Shown here: piece by piece, positions 1 to 8,251 of the stretch | How the letters are laid out: the number at the start of each line of letters is the position of its first letter | Position numbering within the stretch: position 1 is the first letter of the stretch | Source of the DNA: an uncultured Porphyromonadaceae bacterium | GTDB taxonomy: Bacteria; Bacteroidota; Bacteroidia; Bacteroidales; Muribaculaceae | Assembly (NCBI GenBank): GCA_947174335.1 | Contig: CAMWIM010000013.1 | Coordinates: forward strand, 1 to 42,341 | DNA length: 42,341 bases | Reading direction: 5' to 3' | Translations under genes and position numbers: made by a program | Notes under the pieces: generated by a model | What the model was told of the DNA's origin: nothing | The model's database searches: none | Seen by the model: the letters and a program-made list of their open reading frames with translations, nothing else

Positions 1-389
1 TTTGGGTTAATGATACCGGAGCATTTTGTGTTGGCACAATGTTTGGTCGCCGACGTTTGTTTGAACGAATCAGTCCTAAAAAATCATGGGAAGGTTTCTG
101 GGGCGGCTTGGCATTCTGCATCGCTTTTGCCGTACTTTTTGCCCTTGTATTTGACAATTTCTTCTACAATTTCCCCGTAAATATGTTTATCGGGTTTGCA
201 ATTGTAGTTTCAGTGTTCGCTACATTTGGCGACCTCTTTGAATCGCTTCTCAAACGCACTGCCGGTGTTAAAGATTCAGGAAAAATCATGCCGGGACACG
301 GAGGGATTCTTGACCGAATTGATTCACTCCTGATGGTTGGACCGATTTGCTACTGTTTTCTGCTGATTGCAAAATCATTTTTAAACTAA
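1..389 (+). CDS. cdsA: Phosphatidate cytidylyltransferase, C-terminal part (5' end outside window)
   Basis: Makes CDP-diacylglycerol from phosphatidate and CTP in the inner membrane, the branch point for phospholipid synthesis. The open frame runs in from the left edge (first whole codon at position 3), so only about 128 C-terminal residues are visible. They contain the family signature: LLKRTAGVKDSG followed by MPGHGGILDRID, which matches the K-R...K-D...PGHGG-hD-R-h-D pattern of CdsA. Hydrophobic segments lie on either side, including a last membrane helix ending at the stop. purM follows after 29 nt on the same strand, so the two may be co-transcribed. The true start is not visible. Family assignment is firm. 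Confidence 0.95.
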   Translation, partial: WVNDTGAFCVGTMFGRRRLFERISPKKSWEGFWGGLAFCIAFAVLFALVFDNFFYNFPVNMFIGFAIVVSVFATFGDLFESLLKRTAGVKDSGKIMPGHGGILDRIDSLLMVGPICYCFLLIAKSFLN

Positions 390-418
390 TCTGAAGTTAA
401 AAAATAACATTATATAAA

Positions 419-1588
419 ATGTCATCACAACAACGCTACGATCTCAGAGGTGTCTCAGCTTCAAAAGAAGATGTTCACAACGCCATCAAAAACATTGACA
501 AAGGTCTTTATCCCCATGCCTTTTGCAAAATCATACCTGATATTTTAGGCGGTGACCCTGAATGGTGTAACATCATGCACGCCGACGGTGCCGGGACTAA
601 ATCATCGCTCGCCTACGCTTATTGGCGTGAGACAGGCGATATGAGCGTTTGGAAAGGTATCGCTCAAGACGCTTTGATAATGAACATAGATGACCTTCTC
701 TGTGTCGGAGCAACTGATAACATTTTACTATCATCGACTATCGGTCGTAACAAAATGCTGATTCCGGGCGAAGTTATCGCCGCTATCATCAATGGAACAG
801 AGGAACTTCTTGCCGAACTTCGCGCTGAAGGCGTAAACATCTACTCAACCGGTGGCGAGACTGCCGATGTCGGTGATCTTGTCCGCACAATTATTGTTGA
901 CTCGACGGTTACTTGTCGTATGAAACGTGCCGATGTCATCGACAACGCCAATATAAAAGCCGGAGATGTTATCGTCGGACTATCTTCTTCGGGTCAAGCG
1001 ACATACGAGAAAAGCTACAACGGAGGTATGGGCTCAAATGGTCTTACATCGGCTCGTCACGATGTTTTCTGCAAAGAGATTGCTAAAAAATACCCTGAAA
1101 CTTTTGATGCAGCAGTTCCTGACGAACTCACATACTCAGGTTCAGTCAGATTAACCGACAGTGTTGAAGATTCACCAATTGATGCCGGTAAACTTGTTCT
1201 TTCACCGACCCGTACCTATGCGCCGGTTATAAAAGCGATTCTCGATAAAATGCGCCATAAAGTTCATGGTATGGTTCACTGCTCGGGCGGTGCGCAAACC
1301 AAAATTATGAACTTCGTTCAAGGTAAACACGTCATCAAGGACAATCTTTTCCCAATCCCTCCCCTCTTCCGTCTCATTGCGCGCGAATCAGGAACTGATT
1401 GGAAAGAGATGTACAAGGTATTCAATATGGGTCACCGAATGGAAATATATCTTGACGCTGAATACGCTCAGGATGTTATCGACATTGCAAACTCTTTCAA
1501 TATTGAAGCTCGCATTGTCGGACGTGTTGAAGAAGCCGAAACAAACCGCCTGACTCTCATTACCGAAAACGGTACATTTGAATATTGA
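419..1588 (+). CDS. purM: Phosphoribosylformylglycinamidine cyclo-ligase (AIR synthase), Bacteroidetes type
   Basis: Expected to catalyse ATP-dependent closure of FGAM to AIR, step five of purine synthesis, in the cytoplasm. The 389-residue product is somewhat longer than the roughly 345-residue enterobacterial enzyme. It shows PurM landmarks in variant form: YDLRGVSASKEDV near the N-terminus where canonical PurM has YKxAGVD, HADGAGTKSSLAYAYW at about residue 54 for the (T/A)DGxGTK substrate loop, NIDDLLCVGA for the metal/ATP region, STGGETADVGD, and SSGQATYEKSYNGGMGSNGLT for the Gly-rich loop. The start is ATG. The sequence belongs to the AIR-synthase superfamily without doubt. The specific PurM activity is inferred from family knowledge of Bacteroidetes homologues. 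Confidence 0.88.
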   Translation: MSSQQRYDLRGVSASKEDVHNAIKNIDKGLYPHAFCKIIPDILGGDPEWCNIMHADGAGTKSSLAYAYWRETGDMSVWKGIAQDALIMNIDDLLCVGATDNILLSSTIGRNKMLIPGEVIAAIINGTEELLAELRAEGVNIYSTGGETADVGDLVRTIIVDSTVTCRMKRADVIDNANIKAGDVIVGLSSSGQATYEKSYNGGMGSNGLTSARHDVFCKEIAKKYPETFDAAVPDELTYSGSVRLTDSVEDSPIDAGKLVLSPTRTYAPVIKAILDKMRHKVHGMVHCSGGAQTKIMNFVQGKHVIKDNLFPIPPLFRLIARESGTDWKEMYKVFNMGHRMEIYLDAEYAQDVIDIANSFNIEARIVGRVEEAETNRLTLITENGTFEY

Positions 1589-1643
1589 TTTCCGCCAAAC
1601 AGTTGTTATCCTGAATTTAAACTGTTTTAATAGCTCATTGCCG

Positions 1644-3014
1644 ATGAAAAAAACATGGCATCTGCTTGTCGCTCTATGTTGCGCCTTACCGTCGCTTTTC
1701 GGTTCATGCTCAGTTGCATCGACCGAAACTGATTATTCCCTCCCCGACACGCTCAGGGTTGCAACTCTCTATAGCCCTATGTCATACTTCTCTTATCGTG
1801 ATGAAGAAATGGGCTATGACTATACGCTGGTCAAGCAGTTTGCCGAAGATAAAGGACTTGTTCTTGACCTCAAAGTAGCACCGTCAATGACCAAGATGAT
1901 TGATATGCTCAACGATGGAACAGTCGATCTTCTTGCCTATGAAGTTCCGGTAACAGCCGAGTATAATACAATTATTCCGACAGGACCTGAAAACCTGACG
2001 ACTCAAGTTCTTGTTCAGCCGCGTAATGCCGGTGACTCGCTAATTACTGATGTCACTCAGCTTGTTGGTCGAGACGTATATGTTGAACGCAACTCAAAAT
2101 ATCAATATCGTCTTGAAAATCTTAACGAAGAACTTGGGGGCGGTATAAATATTCATATAGTCGATATGGATACCATTATCACCGAGAACCTAATTGATAT
2201 GGTTTCTGATGGTAAAATTCCATTGACTATCATTGACAGCAATATTGCCAAAATCAATAAAACATACTATCCCAAACTAAACGTCAGCCTTCAACTCAGT
2301 TTTCCACAGCGTCAGGCATGGGGTGTCTCTAAAAACAAGCCGTGGCTTGCCGACTCTATCAACAACTGGTTTGAGTCAGATAAAATCAAGGGAATGGATG
2401 CAGGACTTCTCAAACGCTATTTTGAACTTTCAAAAGCAGATGATGCGCCAATTTCATACGATTTTAAAAACGGGCGTATCTCACAATATGACAATCTTTT
2501 TAAAAAATATGCTAAAGAGATTGGGTGGGACTGGAGACTTCTTGCAGCTCAGGGCTATACCGAGAGTCATTTTAAACCCGATGCAACATCTTGGGCAGGT
2601 GCACGAGGTCTGATGCAAATCATGCCCGGGACTGCACGTCACTATGACCTTAGTCCAAGTTTAATTACTGACCCTGAGGCAAATATCAGAACTGCGACAA
2701 AACTGCTCAGTGATCTTGATAAAGCTCTTGAGAAAAAAATAACCGATCCTCTGGAACGGCAAAAATTTGTCATTGCCGCCTACAATGCAGGACACGCCCA
2801 TATTTTCGATGCAATTACTCTGGCTAAAAAGACAGGAAAAGATCCTCAAAAATGGGATGGGAATGTTCAACAGGCTCTGAGACTGAAATCAAACCCGAAA
2901 TACTTCAATGACCCTGATGTCAAATATGGATATTTCCGTGGAAGACAAACAACAGTATATGTAAAAGAGGTATTTAAATTCTATGAACAAGCTAAAAAAG
3001 CTGTTCCGGCTTAA
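1644..3014 (+). CDS. mltF: MltF-like membrane-bound lytic transglycosylase lipoprotein
   Basis: Predicted to cleave peptidoglycan glycan strands non-hydrolytically in the periplasm. The longest open frame starts at a TTG (1578). The ATG at 1644 is preferred because it places a lipoprotein signal directly at the N-terminus, with lipobox FGSC giving acylated Cys22. Residues of about 40-280 form an SBP_bac_3-like domain (YSPMSYFSYRDEEMGYDY..., like amino-acid-binding proteins). The C-terminal third is an SLT domain with AAQGYTESHFKPDATSWAGA and GLMQIMPGTA; the catalytic Glu of YTESHF is residue 307. The downstream motif IAAYNAGHAH is also typical of SLT. The two-domain order matches E. coli MltF. 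The substrate sensed by the binding domain cannot be told from sequence. Confidence 0.9.
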   Translation: MKKTWHLLVALCCALPSLFGSCSVASTETDYSLPDTLRVATLYSPMSYFSYRDEEMGYDYTLVKQFAEDKGLVLDLKVAPSMTKMIDMLNDGTVDLLAYEVPVTAEYNTIIPTGPENLTTQVLVQPRNAGDSLITDVTQLVGRDVYVERNSKYQYRLENLNEELGGGINIHIVDMDTIITENLIDMVSDGKIPLTIIDSNIAKINKTYYPKLNVSLQLSFPQRQAWGVSKNKPWLADSINNWFESDKIKGMDAGLLKRYFELSKADDAPISYDFKNGRISQYDNLFKKYAKEIGWDWRLLAAQGYTESHFKPDATSWAGARGLMQIMPGTARHYDLSPSLITDPEANIRTATKLLSDLDKALEKKITDPLERQKFVIAAYNAGHAHIFDAITLAKKTGKDPQKWDGNVQQALRLKSNPKYFNDPDVKYGYFRGRQTTVYVKEVFKFYEQAKKAVPA

Positions 3015-3060
3015 CGAATTAAATAACAATAATATACGATCTAATCACAAACTTTTATTT

Positions 3061-3609
3061 ATGAAAAAGAAATACTTAAGCGTTGGACTCGTCCTCGTTC
3101 TTGCAACTTCAATTCTTTCAACATCGTGTATCGGTAGCTTTAAGCTGACTAACAATGTTTTGAATTGGAATCACAGCGTTGGCAACAAATTTGTTAACGA
3201 ACTTGTATTCTTTGCATTCTGGGTACTGCCTGTTTATGAAATTACAATTCTTGCCGACGCTATTGTTATCAACTCTGTTGAATTCTGGAGCGGTTCAAAT
3301 CCCATTGCTCAAGGCTCTTCAATCATTGAAGGTAACGATGGCAAATATCTCGTTGAATGTGACTCAAAAGGTTACACCATTACTTCTATGAACAACAAAA
3401 AAGATGTTGTTCGCTTTGACTTTGATGTTGACAACCAGACATGGAGCCTTTCAGTTGAAGATCAGACTTATCCTTTGATGACATTCGTTGATGAAAATCA
3501 CGTTAAAATGATTATGCCCGACGGCTCAATGCAACTCGTTGAGAAAAATCAGGCAGGACTTCTCGCTTACCAGAAAATCGCATCAGGTTCATTCTTTGCA
3601 ATGAAATAA
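3061..3609 (+). CDS. DUF3332-like small lipoprotein
   Basis: Unknown function. The open frame extends back to 2983 inside mltF, but the ATG at 3061 opens directly into a lipoprotein signal (MKKKYLSVGLVLVLATS... with lipobox STSC, Cys23), so that start was chosen, giving 182 residues. A short hydrophobic stretch NELVFFAFWVLPVYEITILADAIVINSVEFW follows, so the protein is probably anchored by lipid plus a membrane-associated segment. The C-terminal half is beta-rich and polar. Layout and the FWVLPVYE...INSVEFW motif resemble DUF3332 proteins of Bacteroidetes. The gene sits 46 nt downstream of mltF and just before a terminator, so it is the likely last gene of the transcript. Confidence 0.75.
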   Translation: MKKKYLSVGLVLVLATSILSTSCIGSFKLTNNVLNWNHSVGNKFVNELVFFAFWVLPVYEITILADAIVINSVEFWSGSNPIAQGSSIIEGNDGKYLVECDSKGYTITSMNNKKDVVRFDFDVDNQTWSLSVEDQTYPLMTFVDENHVKMIMPDGSMQLVEKNQAGLLAYQKIASGSFFAMK

Positions 3610-3628
3610 TAATGACCTAAAAACTGAC

Positions 3629-3663
3629 AAAAGCAAGGGCAATCACGTCCTTGCTTTTTTATT
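3629..3663 (+). terminator. Rho-independent terminator after the DUF3332-like gene
   Basis: Inverted repeat AAGCAAGG (3631-3638) / CCTTGCTT (3649-3656) with a 10-nt loop, followed by a run of six or more T. It closes the purM-mltF-DUF3332 transcript just before the rsmG promoter. Confidence 0.9.
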
Positions 3664-3668
3664 TCCAC

Positions 3669-3699
3669 TTGCCAATTTCACAAAGTTTCGATAACTTTG
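3669..3699 (+). promoter_or_regulatory. Bacteroidetes sigma-type promoter for rsmG
   Basis: TTG at 3669-3671, a 20-nt spacer, then TAACTTTG at 3692-3699, matching the TAnnTTTG -7 element. The rsmG ATG lies 25 nt downstream, so the 5' UTR would be short. It sits immediately behind a terminator, which supports a fresh transcription unit. Confidence 0.75.
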
Positions 3700-3724
3700 C
3701 ACTCAAAGTTGTTATAACAATACG

Positions 3725-4348
3725 ATGATATCTGTAATACAAAAATATTTTCACGACCTTACGCCGGAACAAGTCGCTCAGTTTGAGATGATGGGTAAAC
3801 TTTATCCCGAGTGGAACGAAAAAATCAATGTCATTTCACGCAAGGACATTGACAATCTTTTCACCAACCACATTCTCCACTCACTTTCCATTGCCAAGTT
3901 TATCAAACCGGTTGACAATACAACTTTTCTTGATATGGGTACCGGTGGCGGATTCCCGGGAATACCTTTGGCGGTTCTATTTCCAAACTGTCGCTTTCAT
4001 CTCATCGACCGTATCGGTAAGAAAATCAAGGTTGCATCGTCGGTTGCCGAGTCTATCGGACTGAAAAATGTTACTTTTCAACATGGTGATATCTGTGAGT
4101 GTCGCGAAAAATTTGACTTTGTCATCAGTCGTGCGGTCATGAAACTGAACGAACTTGTTCCATTAATCAAAAAAAATATTTCGCCCAAATCTTTCAATGC
4201 CTACCCCAACGGTTTGATTTGTCTGAAAGGCGGTTCACTCGACGACGAATCGAAAGGCATCAAGAGCGAAATAATGGAATATGAACTGAAAAACTACTTT
4301 GACGAGGAGTTCTTTGAAACCAAGAAACTCGTCTATGTCCCTCTATAA
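3725..4348 (+). CDS. rsmG: 16S rRNA (guanine527-N7)-methyltransferase
   Basis: SAM-dependent methylation of G527 (E. coli numbering) in 16S rRNA. The 207-residue length is normal for RsmG. Visible hallmarks are the N-terminal Y-x-x-W-N-x-K-I-N-V-I-S-R segment (LYPEWNEKINVISRKDI), the SAM-binding loop LDMGTGGGFPGIPLA at about residue 69, the acidic LIDRIGKKI strand, and the VISRAV segment. The start is ATG, 25 nt downstream of a good promoter. The next gene begins 12 nt after its stop, so they are probably co-transcribed. Confidence 0.95.
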   Translation: MISVIQKYFHDLTPEQVAQFEMMGKLYPEWNEKINVISRKDIDNLFTNHILHSLSIAKFIKPVDNTTFLDMGTGGGFPGIPLAVLFPNCRFHLIDRIGKKIKVASSVAESIGLKNVTFQHGDICECREKFDFVISRAVMKLNELVPLIKKNISPKSFNAYPNGLICLKGGSLDDESKGIKSEIMEYELKNYFDEEFFETKKLVYVPL

Positions 4349-4360
4349 AACCGATTCAAT

Positions 4361-5002
4361 ATGTTAAAAGTCAAAGGATTTACATTCAATATGTTTGGCG
4401 AGATGACATACGTTGTCTATAACGAACAATCTCATAAAGCTGCAATCGTTGACCCCGGTATGATGAATTCCGGCGAAGCCGCACAGCTTGATGACTTTCT
4501 CGCCAAAAACCGTCTTGAAATTGAACATGTCATTGCCACTCACCTCCATATCGACCACGTTATGGGGCTTAGCCGTATCATCGAAAAAACCGGACTCGGA
4601 CTTGAAGCATCGCGCGACGATGAATTTCTAAGCAAACGCATTGCCGAGCAAGCCGATATGTTCCGCCTGCCAATAAAAATGCCGCCTGTCGAAATCTCAA
4701 AATACCTGAATCCGGGCGACAAAATTAACATCGGCGACGACTATCTCGTAGTTATATCAGTTCCCGGACACTCCCCCGGCAGCATTGCTCTCTACTCTCC
4801 TTCAAGCTCGTTTGTGCTGACAGGTGATGCACTCTTTGACGGAAGCATCGGACGTACCGACTTACCCGGTGGCGACTACGCAACCCTCATCAACTCAATT
4901 ACCAACAATCTGATGACTCTGCCTGATGACACCGTCGTATATTCGGGACACGGAAATCCGACCACAATCGGAAATCAGAAACAGGTCAATCCCTACCTTT
5001 AA
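4361..5002 (+). CDS. Metallo-beta-lactamase-fold hydrolase (glyoxalase II-like)
   Basis: A 213-residue MBL-fold protein, cytoplasmic because no signal peptide is seen. Metal ligands are present in family order: THLHIDH at residues 60-66 (HxHxDH), the His of VPGHSPGS, the Asp of LTGDALFDGSIGRTDLPGG, and the terminal GHGNPTTIG. The size and the GRTDLPGGD segment are typical of small YcbL/GloB-like hydrolases common in Bacteroidetes. The substrate is unknown; thioester hydrolysis is only a family-based guess. Its 3' end overlaps the convergent TPR gene by 17 nt. Confidence 0.88.
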   Translation: MLKVKGFTFNMFGEMTYVVYNEQSHKAAIVDPGMMNSGEAAQLDDFLAKNRLEIEHVIATHLHIDHVMGLSRIIEKTGLGLEASRDDEFLSKRIAEQADMFRLPIKMPPVEISKYLNPGDKINIGDDYLVVISVPGHSPGSIALYSPSSSFVLTGDALFDGSIGRTDLPGGDYATLINSITNNLMTLPDDTVVYSGHGNPTTIGNQKQVNPYL

Positions 5003-6464
5003 CCAAAAGCGGGTCAAACCGCTCAATCATATCGGTTTGACCATAGTCAACTAATTTTATCAAAGTAGATAAAGCCTGCTGACACCCATACTGATTCATT
5101 CTAAATGACAGATGGGTGTTAAATGTTTTATTGACACAATCGAGACCGCGTACTGCCAAATCTTTTGCACGCTCAAGCTCACCGATTTGGAGACAGGCAT
5201 ACGCAACGTAAAATAATGTCTCACTGTCTTTGTTAAAGAAATCATTATGTTGGCTTGCCTCGTCATAAAATTTTATGATTGAATCCCAATCATTGTCGAG
5301 CATCAATGCCCACAGGTAAAACTCGACAACACCCATCAGATTATAAATCTCGGGGATAATCATTCCGAGTGAAACAGCCGACTTGTAATTTCCGCCTAAC
5401 ACCAGTTCTCGCATCTGATCGGCAATTGCAGCGACAATATCACCTCCCGCGCTGCTCTTTATATATTTGGATATAAATTCCTGAGCGTTATCGGTTGAGA
5501 AAGAAAGTAATTCTCTAAGCAAATAAGAATTCGCCGGGTCTTCATTAAACAAGTCGATTAAAAGCTTTTGACACTTCTCTTTGTCTCCGACTTTATTATA
5601 AGCCAATATCAGATTGTGAATTACATTCATTGCGCCCGGATTGGCAGCCACATATTTCTCAAACAAAGCGATTGCGCGCGATAAATCTTTTTCAAGACCA
5701 AGGAGAAGGGATGCCTCGATTGCATCAGCTTCGGGAATAGTTGTTTCGACTGCCCTTGCAAAATCGATTGCTTTCAAGCCATCGTCATATCGACCTAAAT
5801 TAGAATAACATTCAGCCATTAAAATCCAATTTTCGGCTCTGAAAGGGTCAATTTTTGTCAGCTTTTCGAGAATATTGATTGTACTTTCTTCTTCTCCGAT
5901 ATCATGCTGAGTCATAGCTACTTCATATAAAAGCGTATCGGCATGCTCAGATTTCTTCTCGAGCAAATCAACATTTTTCACTAACCATTCTTCAAGCCTT
6001 AATTCGCGAATAAGCTCAGACAAACGAATTATATCCTCATCATCAAATTTCTTATACTTTCTAACAATTTGGTCAAGTAACGGTATGGCATCGGCTCCCT
6101 TCACTCCACTAACCTTTAGACGGAGAATATCCCAGCACATACCGTCAAATTGTGGATTATTAACAACAAATTCACCTAATGCATCAGGATAAATACTTGA
6201 ATATAAGAAACCACGACGCTGCAATAACTCTATGCTGTCAGGGAACAAGCGTGCGCCCAATAATAAAACTTCAGTCTGAACATAAAAATCTAAATTATCG
6301 GCGGCAACATCGAAAATTTCAATCAAATCAAATTCGTCATATTTGGGAAATATTCCTTTCTTAAGATTTTCTTTGAACTCACGATAATTTTCATTGAGCG
6401 AATTACGTTCGTCATCCATACGCAAATATTCATTATATAAACAAAAGCAGTTAGTCGGGTTCAT
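4986..6464 (-). CDS. Tetratricopeptide-repeat protein
   Basis: Cytoplasmic helical-repeat protein of unknown partner. Reading begins at the ATG at 6464 (492 residues); an in-frame GTG at 6479 would add five residues. Several degenerate TPR helix pairs are visible, such as FRAENWILMAECYSNLGRYD, PGAMNVIHNLILAYNKVGDK and DSETLFYVAYACLQIGELER, each with the alternating W/L/G/Y/A/P spacing of TPR. No signal peptide or membrane helix is seen. The gene lies 38 nt downstream of glnS and is the last gene of the clpP-clpX-recQ-glnS string. Its 3' end overlaps the MBL hydrolase on the other strand by 17 nt. Confidence 0.85.
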   Translation of the reverse strand: MNPTNCFCLYNEYLRMDDERNSLNENYREFKENLKKGIFPKYDEFDLIEIFDVAADNLDFYVQTEVLLLGARLFPDSIELLQRRGFLYSSIYPDALGEFVVNNPQFDGMCWDILRLKVSGVKGADAIPLLDQIVRKYKKFDDEDIIRLSELIRELRLEEWLVKNVDLLEKKSEHADTLLYEVAMTQHDIGEEESTINILEKLTKIDPFRAENWILMAECYSNLGRYDDGLKAIDFARAVETTIPEADAIEASLLLGLEKDLSRAIALFEKYVAANPGAMNVIHNLILAYNKVGDKEKCQKLLIDLFNEDPANSYLLRELLSFSTDNAQEFISKYIKSSAGGDIVAAIADQMRELVLGGNYKSAVSLGMIIPEIYNLMGVVEFYLWALMLDNDWDSIIKFYDEASQHNDFFNKDSETLFYVAYACLQIGELERAKDLAVRGLDCVNKTFNTHLSFRMNQYGCQQALSTLIKLVDYGQTDMIERFDPLLVKGRD

Positions 6465-6502
6465 CAACCAACTAACCACTTTTGTCCAATTTTCATAAAC
6501 AA

Positions 6503-8206
6503 TTATTTTTTCTGTTCTTTCTCCCAGCTGTCTTTCAACGCGATAGTGCGGTTAAAAATCAAATTATCGGGAGTAGAATCGTAGTCGGGAGTGAAATATC
6601 CGATGCGCTGGAATTGGAAGCGAGTTCCTTTATTGGCATTCTCAGCAATGAATGGTTCAACCTTCACGCCCTCAACAACTTTGAGCGAATCGGGATTGAG
6701 CATTTCACGGAAATCACGATCGGGTTCAGCCGCCGGATTTTCGACGTTGAACAGGCGGTCATAAATACGGACTGTTGCATCAACGGCATGTTCAGCCGAT
6801 ACCCAATGAAGTGTACCTTTGACTTTACGAGCCGCTCCGGGCAAACCACTACGGCTTTCGGGGTCGTAAGTACAATTTATTTGTACGATATTGCCATCGG
6901 CATCTTTAACAACATCCTCGCATTTGATGATGTAAGCACCTTTCAAACGCACTTCCTGTCCGGGAGCAAGACGGAAGAATTTCTTGGGCGGATTCTCCAT
7001 AAAGTCGTCACGCTCAATATAAATTTCGCGTGAGAACGGCATTTTATGTGTGCCCGATTCGGGATCTTCCGGATTATTTTCCATCTCTACAGTTTCAACC
7101 TGCCCCTCGGGATAGTTGGTAATGACAAGTTTAACCGGATTGATTACCGCCATTGCACGAGTTGCAGTAGCATTAAGGTCTTCACGTACGGCATATTCGA
7201 GAAGTGATACACTATTAAGTGCTTCATATTTGGTATATCCGATACGTTCGATGAAGTTTCGAATAGACTTGGGAGTGAATCCACGACGACGCATACCAGA
7301 AATAGTCGGCATTCGTGGGTCATCCCATCCTGCAACCAATCCTTCCTTAACGAGCTGAAGCAATTTTCGCTTACTCATCACTGTATATGTGAGGTTCAAT
7401 CGGTTAAACTCAATCTGACGAGGACGATATGTTTCATCAGCCAACTCATCAACGAAGTAATCGTAAAGCGGACGGTGAGGTACAAATTCGAGTGTACAAA
7501 TAGAGTGAGTGACACCTTCAAAATAGTCGCTCTGACCATGGGCAAAATCATACATCGGGTAAACTTTCCACTTGGTTCCAGTACGATGGTGTGGATGTTT
7601 GATGATGCGGTACATAATCGGGTCGCGGAAGTGCATATTTGAAGACGTCATGTCGATTTTTGCACGTAAAACACGTGAGCCTTCCTCAAACTCACCATTA
7701 TTCATTCTAATGAACAAATCGAGATTTTCTTCAGGTGTACGGTTGCGATAAGGGCTCTCAGTACCGGGTGTTGTAGGCGTACCTTTTTGGGCGGCGATCT
7801 CTTCTGAAGTCTGATCGTCAACGTATGCCTTACCCTCTTTAATTAATCTGACAGCGAGGTCAAAAAGCTGGGGGAAATAGTCTGACGCATAATATTCACG
7901 ATCGCCCCAGTCAAAGCCGAGCCAATGAATATCTTCACGAATTGAATCAACATATTCCACATCTTCCTTGACAGGGTTAGTATCGTCAAATCGAAGATTG
8001 CAAGTTCCACCAAATTTTTCAGCAACACCAAAATCCATACAAATGGCTTTAGCGTGACCAATGTGAAGATAACCGTTAGGTTCGGGTGGGAAACGAGTAT
8101 TCAAACGTCCTCCATTTTTACCTGCGGCGAGGTCATCGCTCACAATCTGTTCAACAAAATTCAAGCCTTTCTTTTCGCTGTTTTCTGATTCGATTATTTC
8201 TGCCAT
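6503..8206 (-). CDS. glnS: Glutaminyl-tRNA synthetase
   Basis: Charges tRNA-Gln with glutamine. The 567-residue length and organisation fit bacterial GlnRS: a class I catalytic core with FPPEPNGYLHIGHAKAI (HIGH at residues 48-51), FDDTNP, the active-site region GFDWGD, and the KMSKS-equivalent VMSKRKL, followed by the C-terminal beta-barrel anticodon-binding domain (YIERDDFMENPPKKFFRLAPG onward). The start is ATG. The recQ stop lies 45 nt upstream on the same strand. A direct GlnRS implies this lineage does not depend on the Glu-tRNA(Gln) amidotransferase route for Gln-tRNA. Confidence 0.97.
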   Translation of the reverse strand: MAEIIESENSEKKGLNFVEQIVSDDLAAGKNGGRLNTRFPPEPNGYLHIGHAKAICMDFGVAEKFGGTCNLRFDDTNPVKEDVEYVDSIREDIHWLGFDWGDREYYASDYFPQLFDLAVRLIKEGKAYVDDQTSEEIAAQKGTPTTPGTESPYRNRTPEENLDLFIRMNNGEFEEGSRVLRAKIDMTSSNMHFRDPIMYRIIKHPHHRTGTKWKVYPMYDFAHGQSDYFEGVTHSICTLEFVPHRPLYDYFVDELADETYRPRQIEFNRLNLTYTVMSKRKLLQLVKEGLVAGWDDPRMPTISGMRRRGFTPKSIRNFIERIGYTKYEALNSVSLLEYAVREDLNATATRAMAVINPVKLVITNYPEGQVETVEMENNPEDPESGTHKMPFSREIYIERDDFMENPPKKFFRLAPGQEVRLKGAYIIKCEDVVKDADGNIVQINCTYDPESRSGLPGAARKVKGTLHWVSAEHAVDATVRIYDRLFNVENPAAEPDRDFREMLNPDSLKVVEGVKVEPFIAENANKGTRFQFQRIGYFTPDYDSTPDNLIFNRTIALKDSWEKEQKK

Positions 8207-8251
8207 AGCATGGTTTATTTATGTTTGTTTTTTTACTTCAATATTTAAAAA

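Noticed and set aside
1578-1643. TTG start extending the MltF-like protein by 22 residues
   Set aside because: It would bury the lipoprotein signal; the ATG at 1644 places the signal at the N-terminus.
6465-6479. GTG start for the TPR gene
   Set aside because: The ATG at 6464 is only five codons downstream and a more usual start; no ribosome-binding site favours the GTG.
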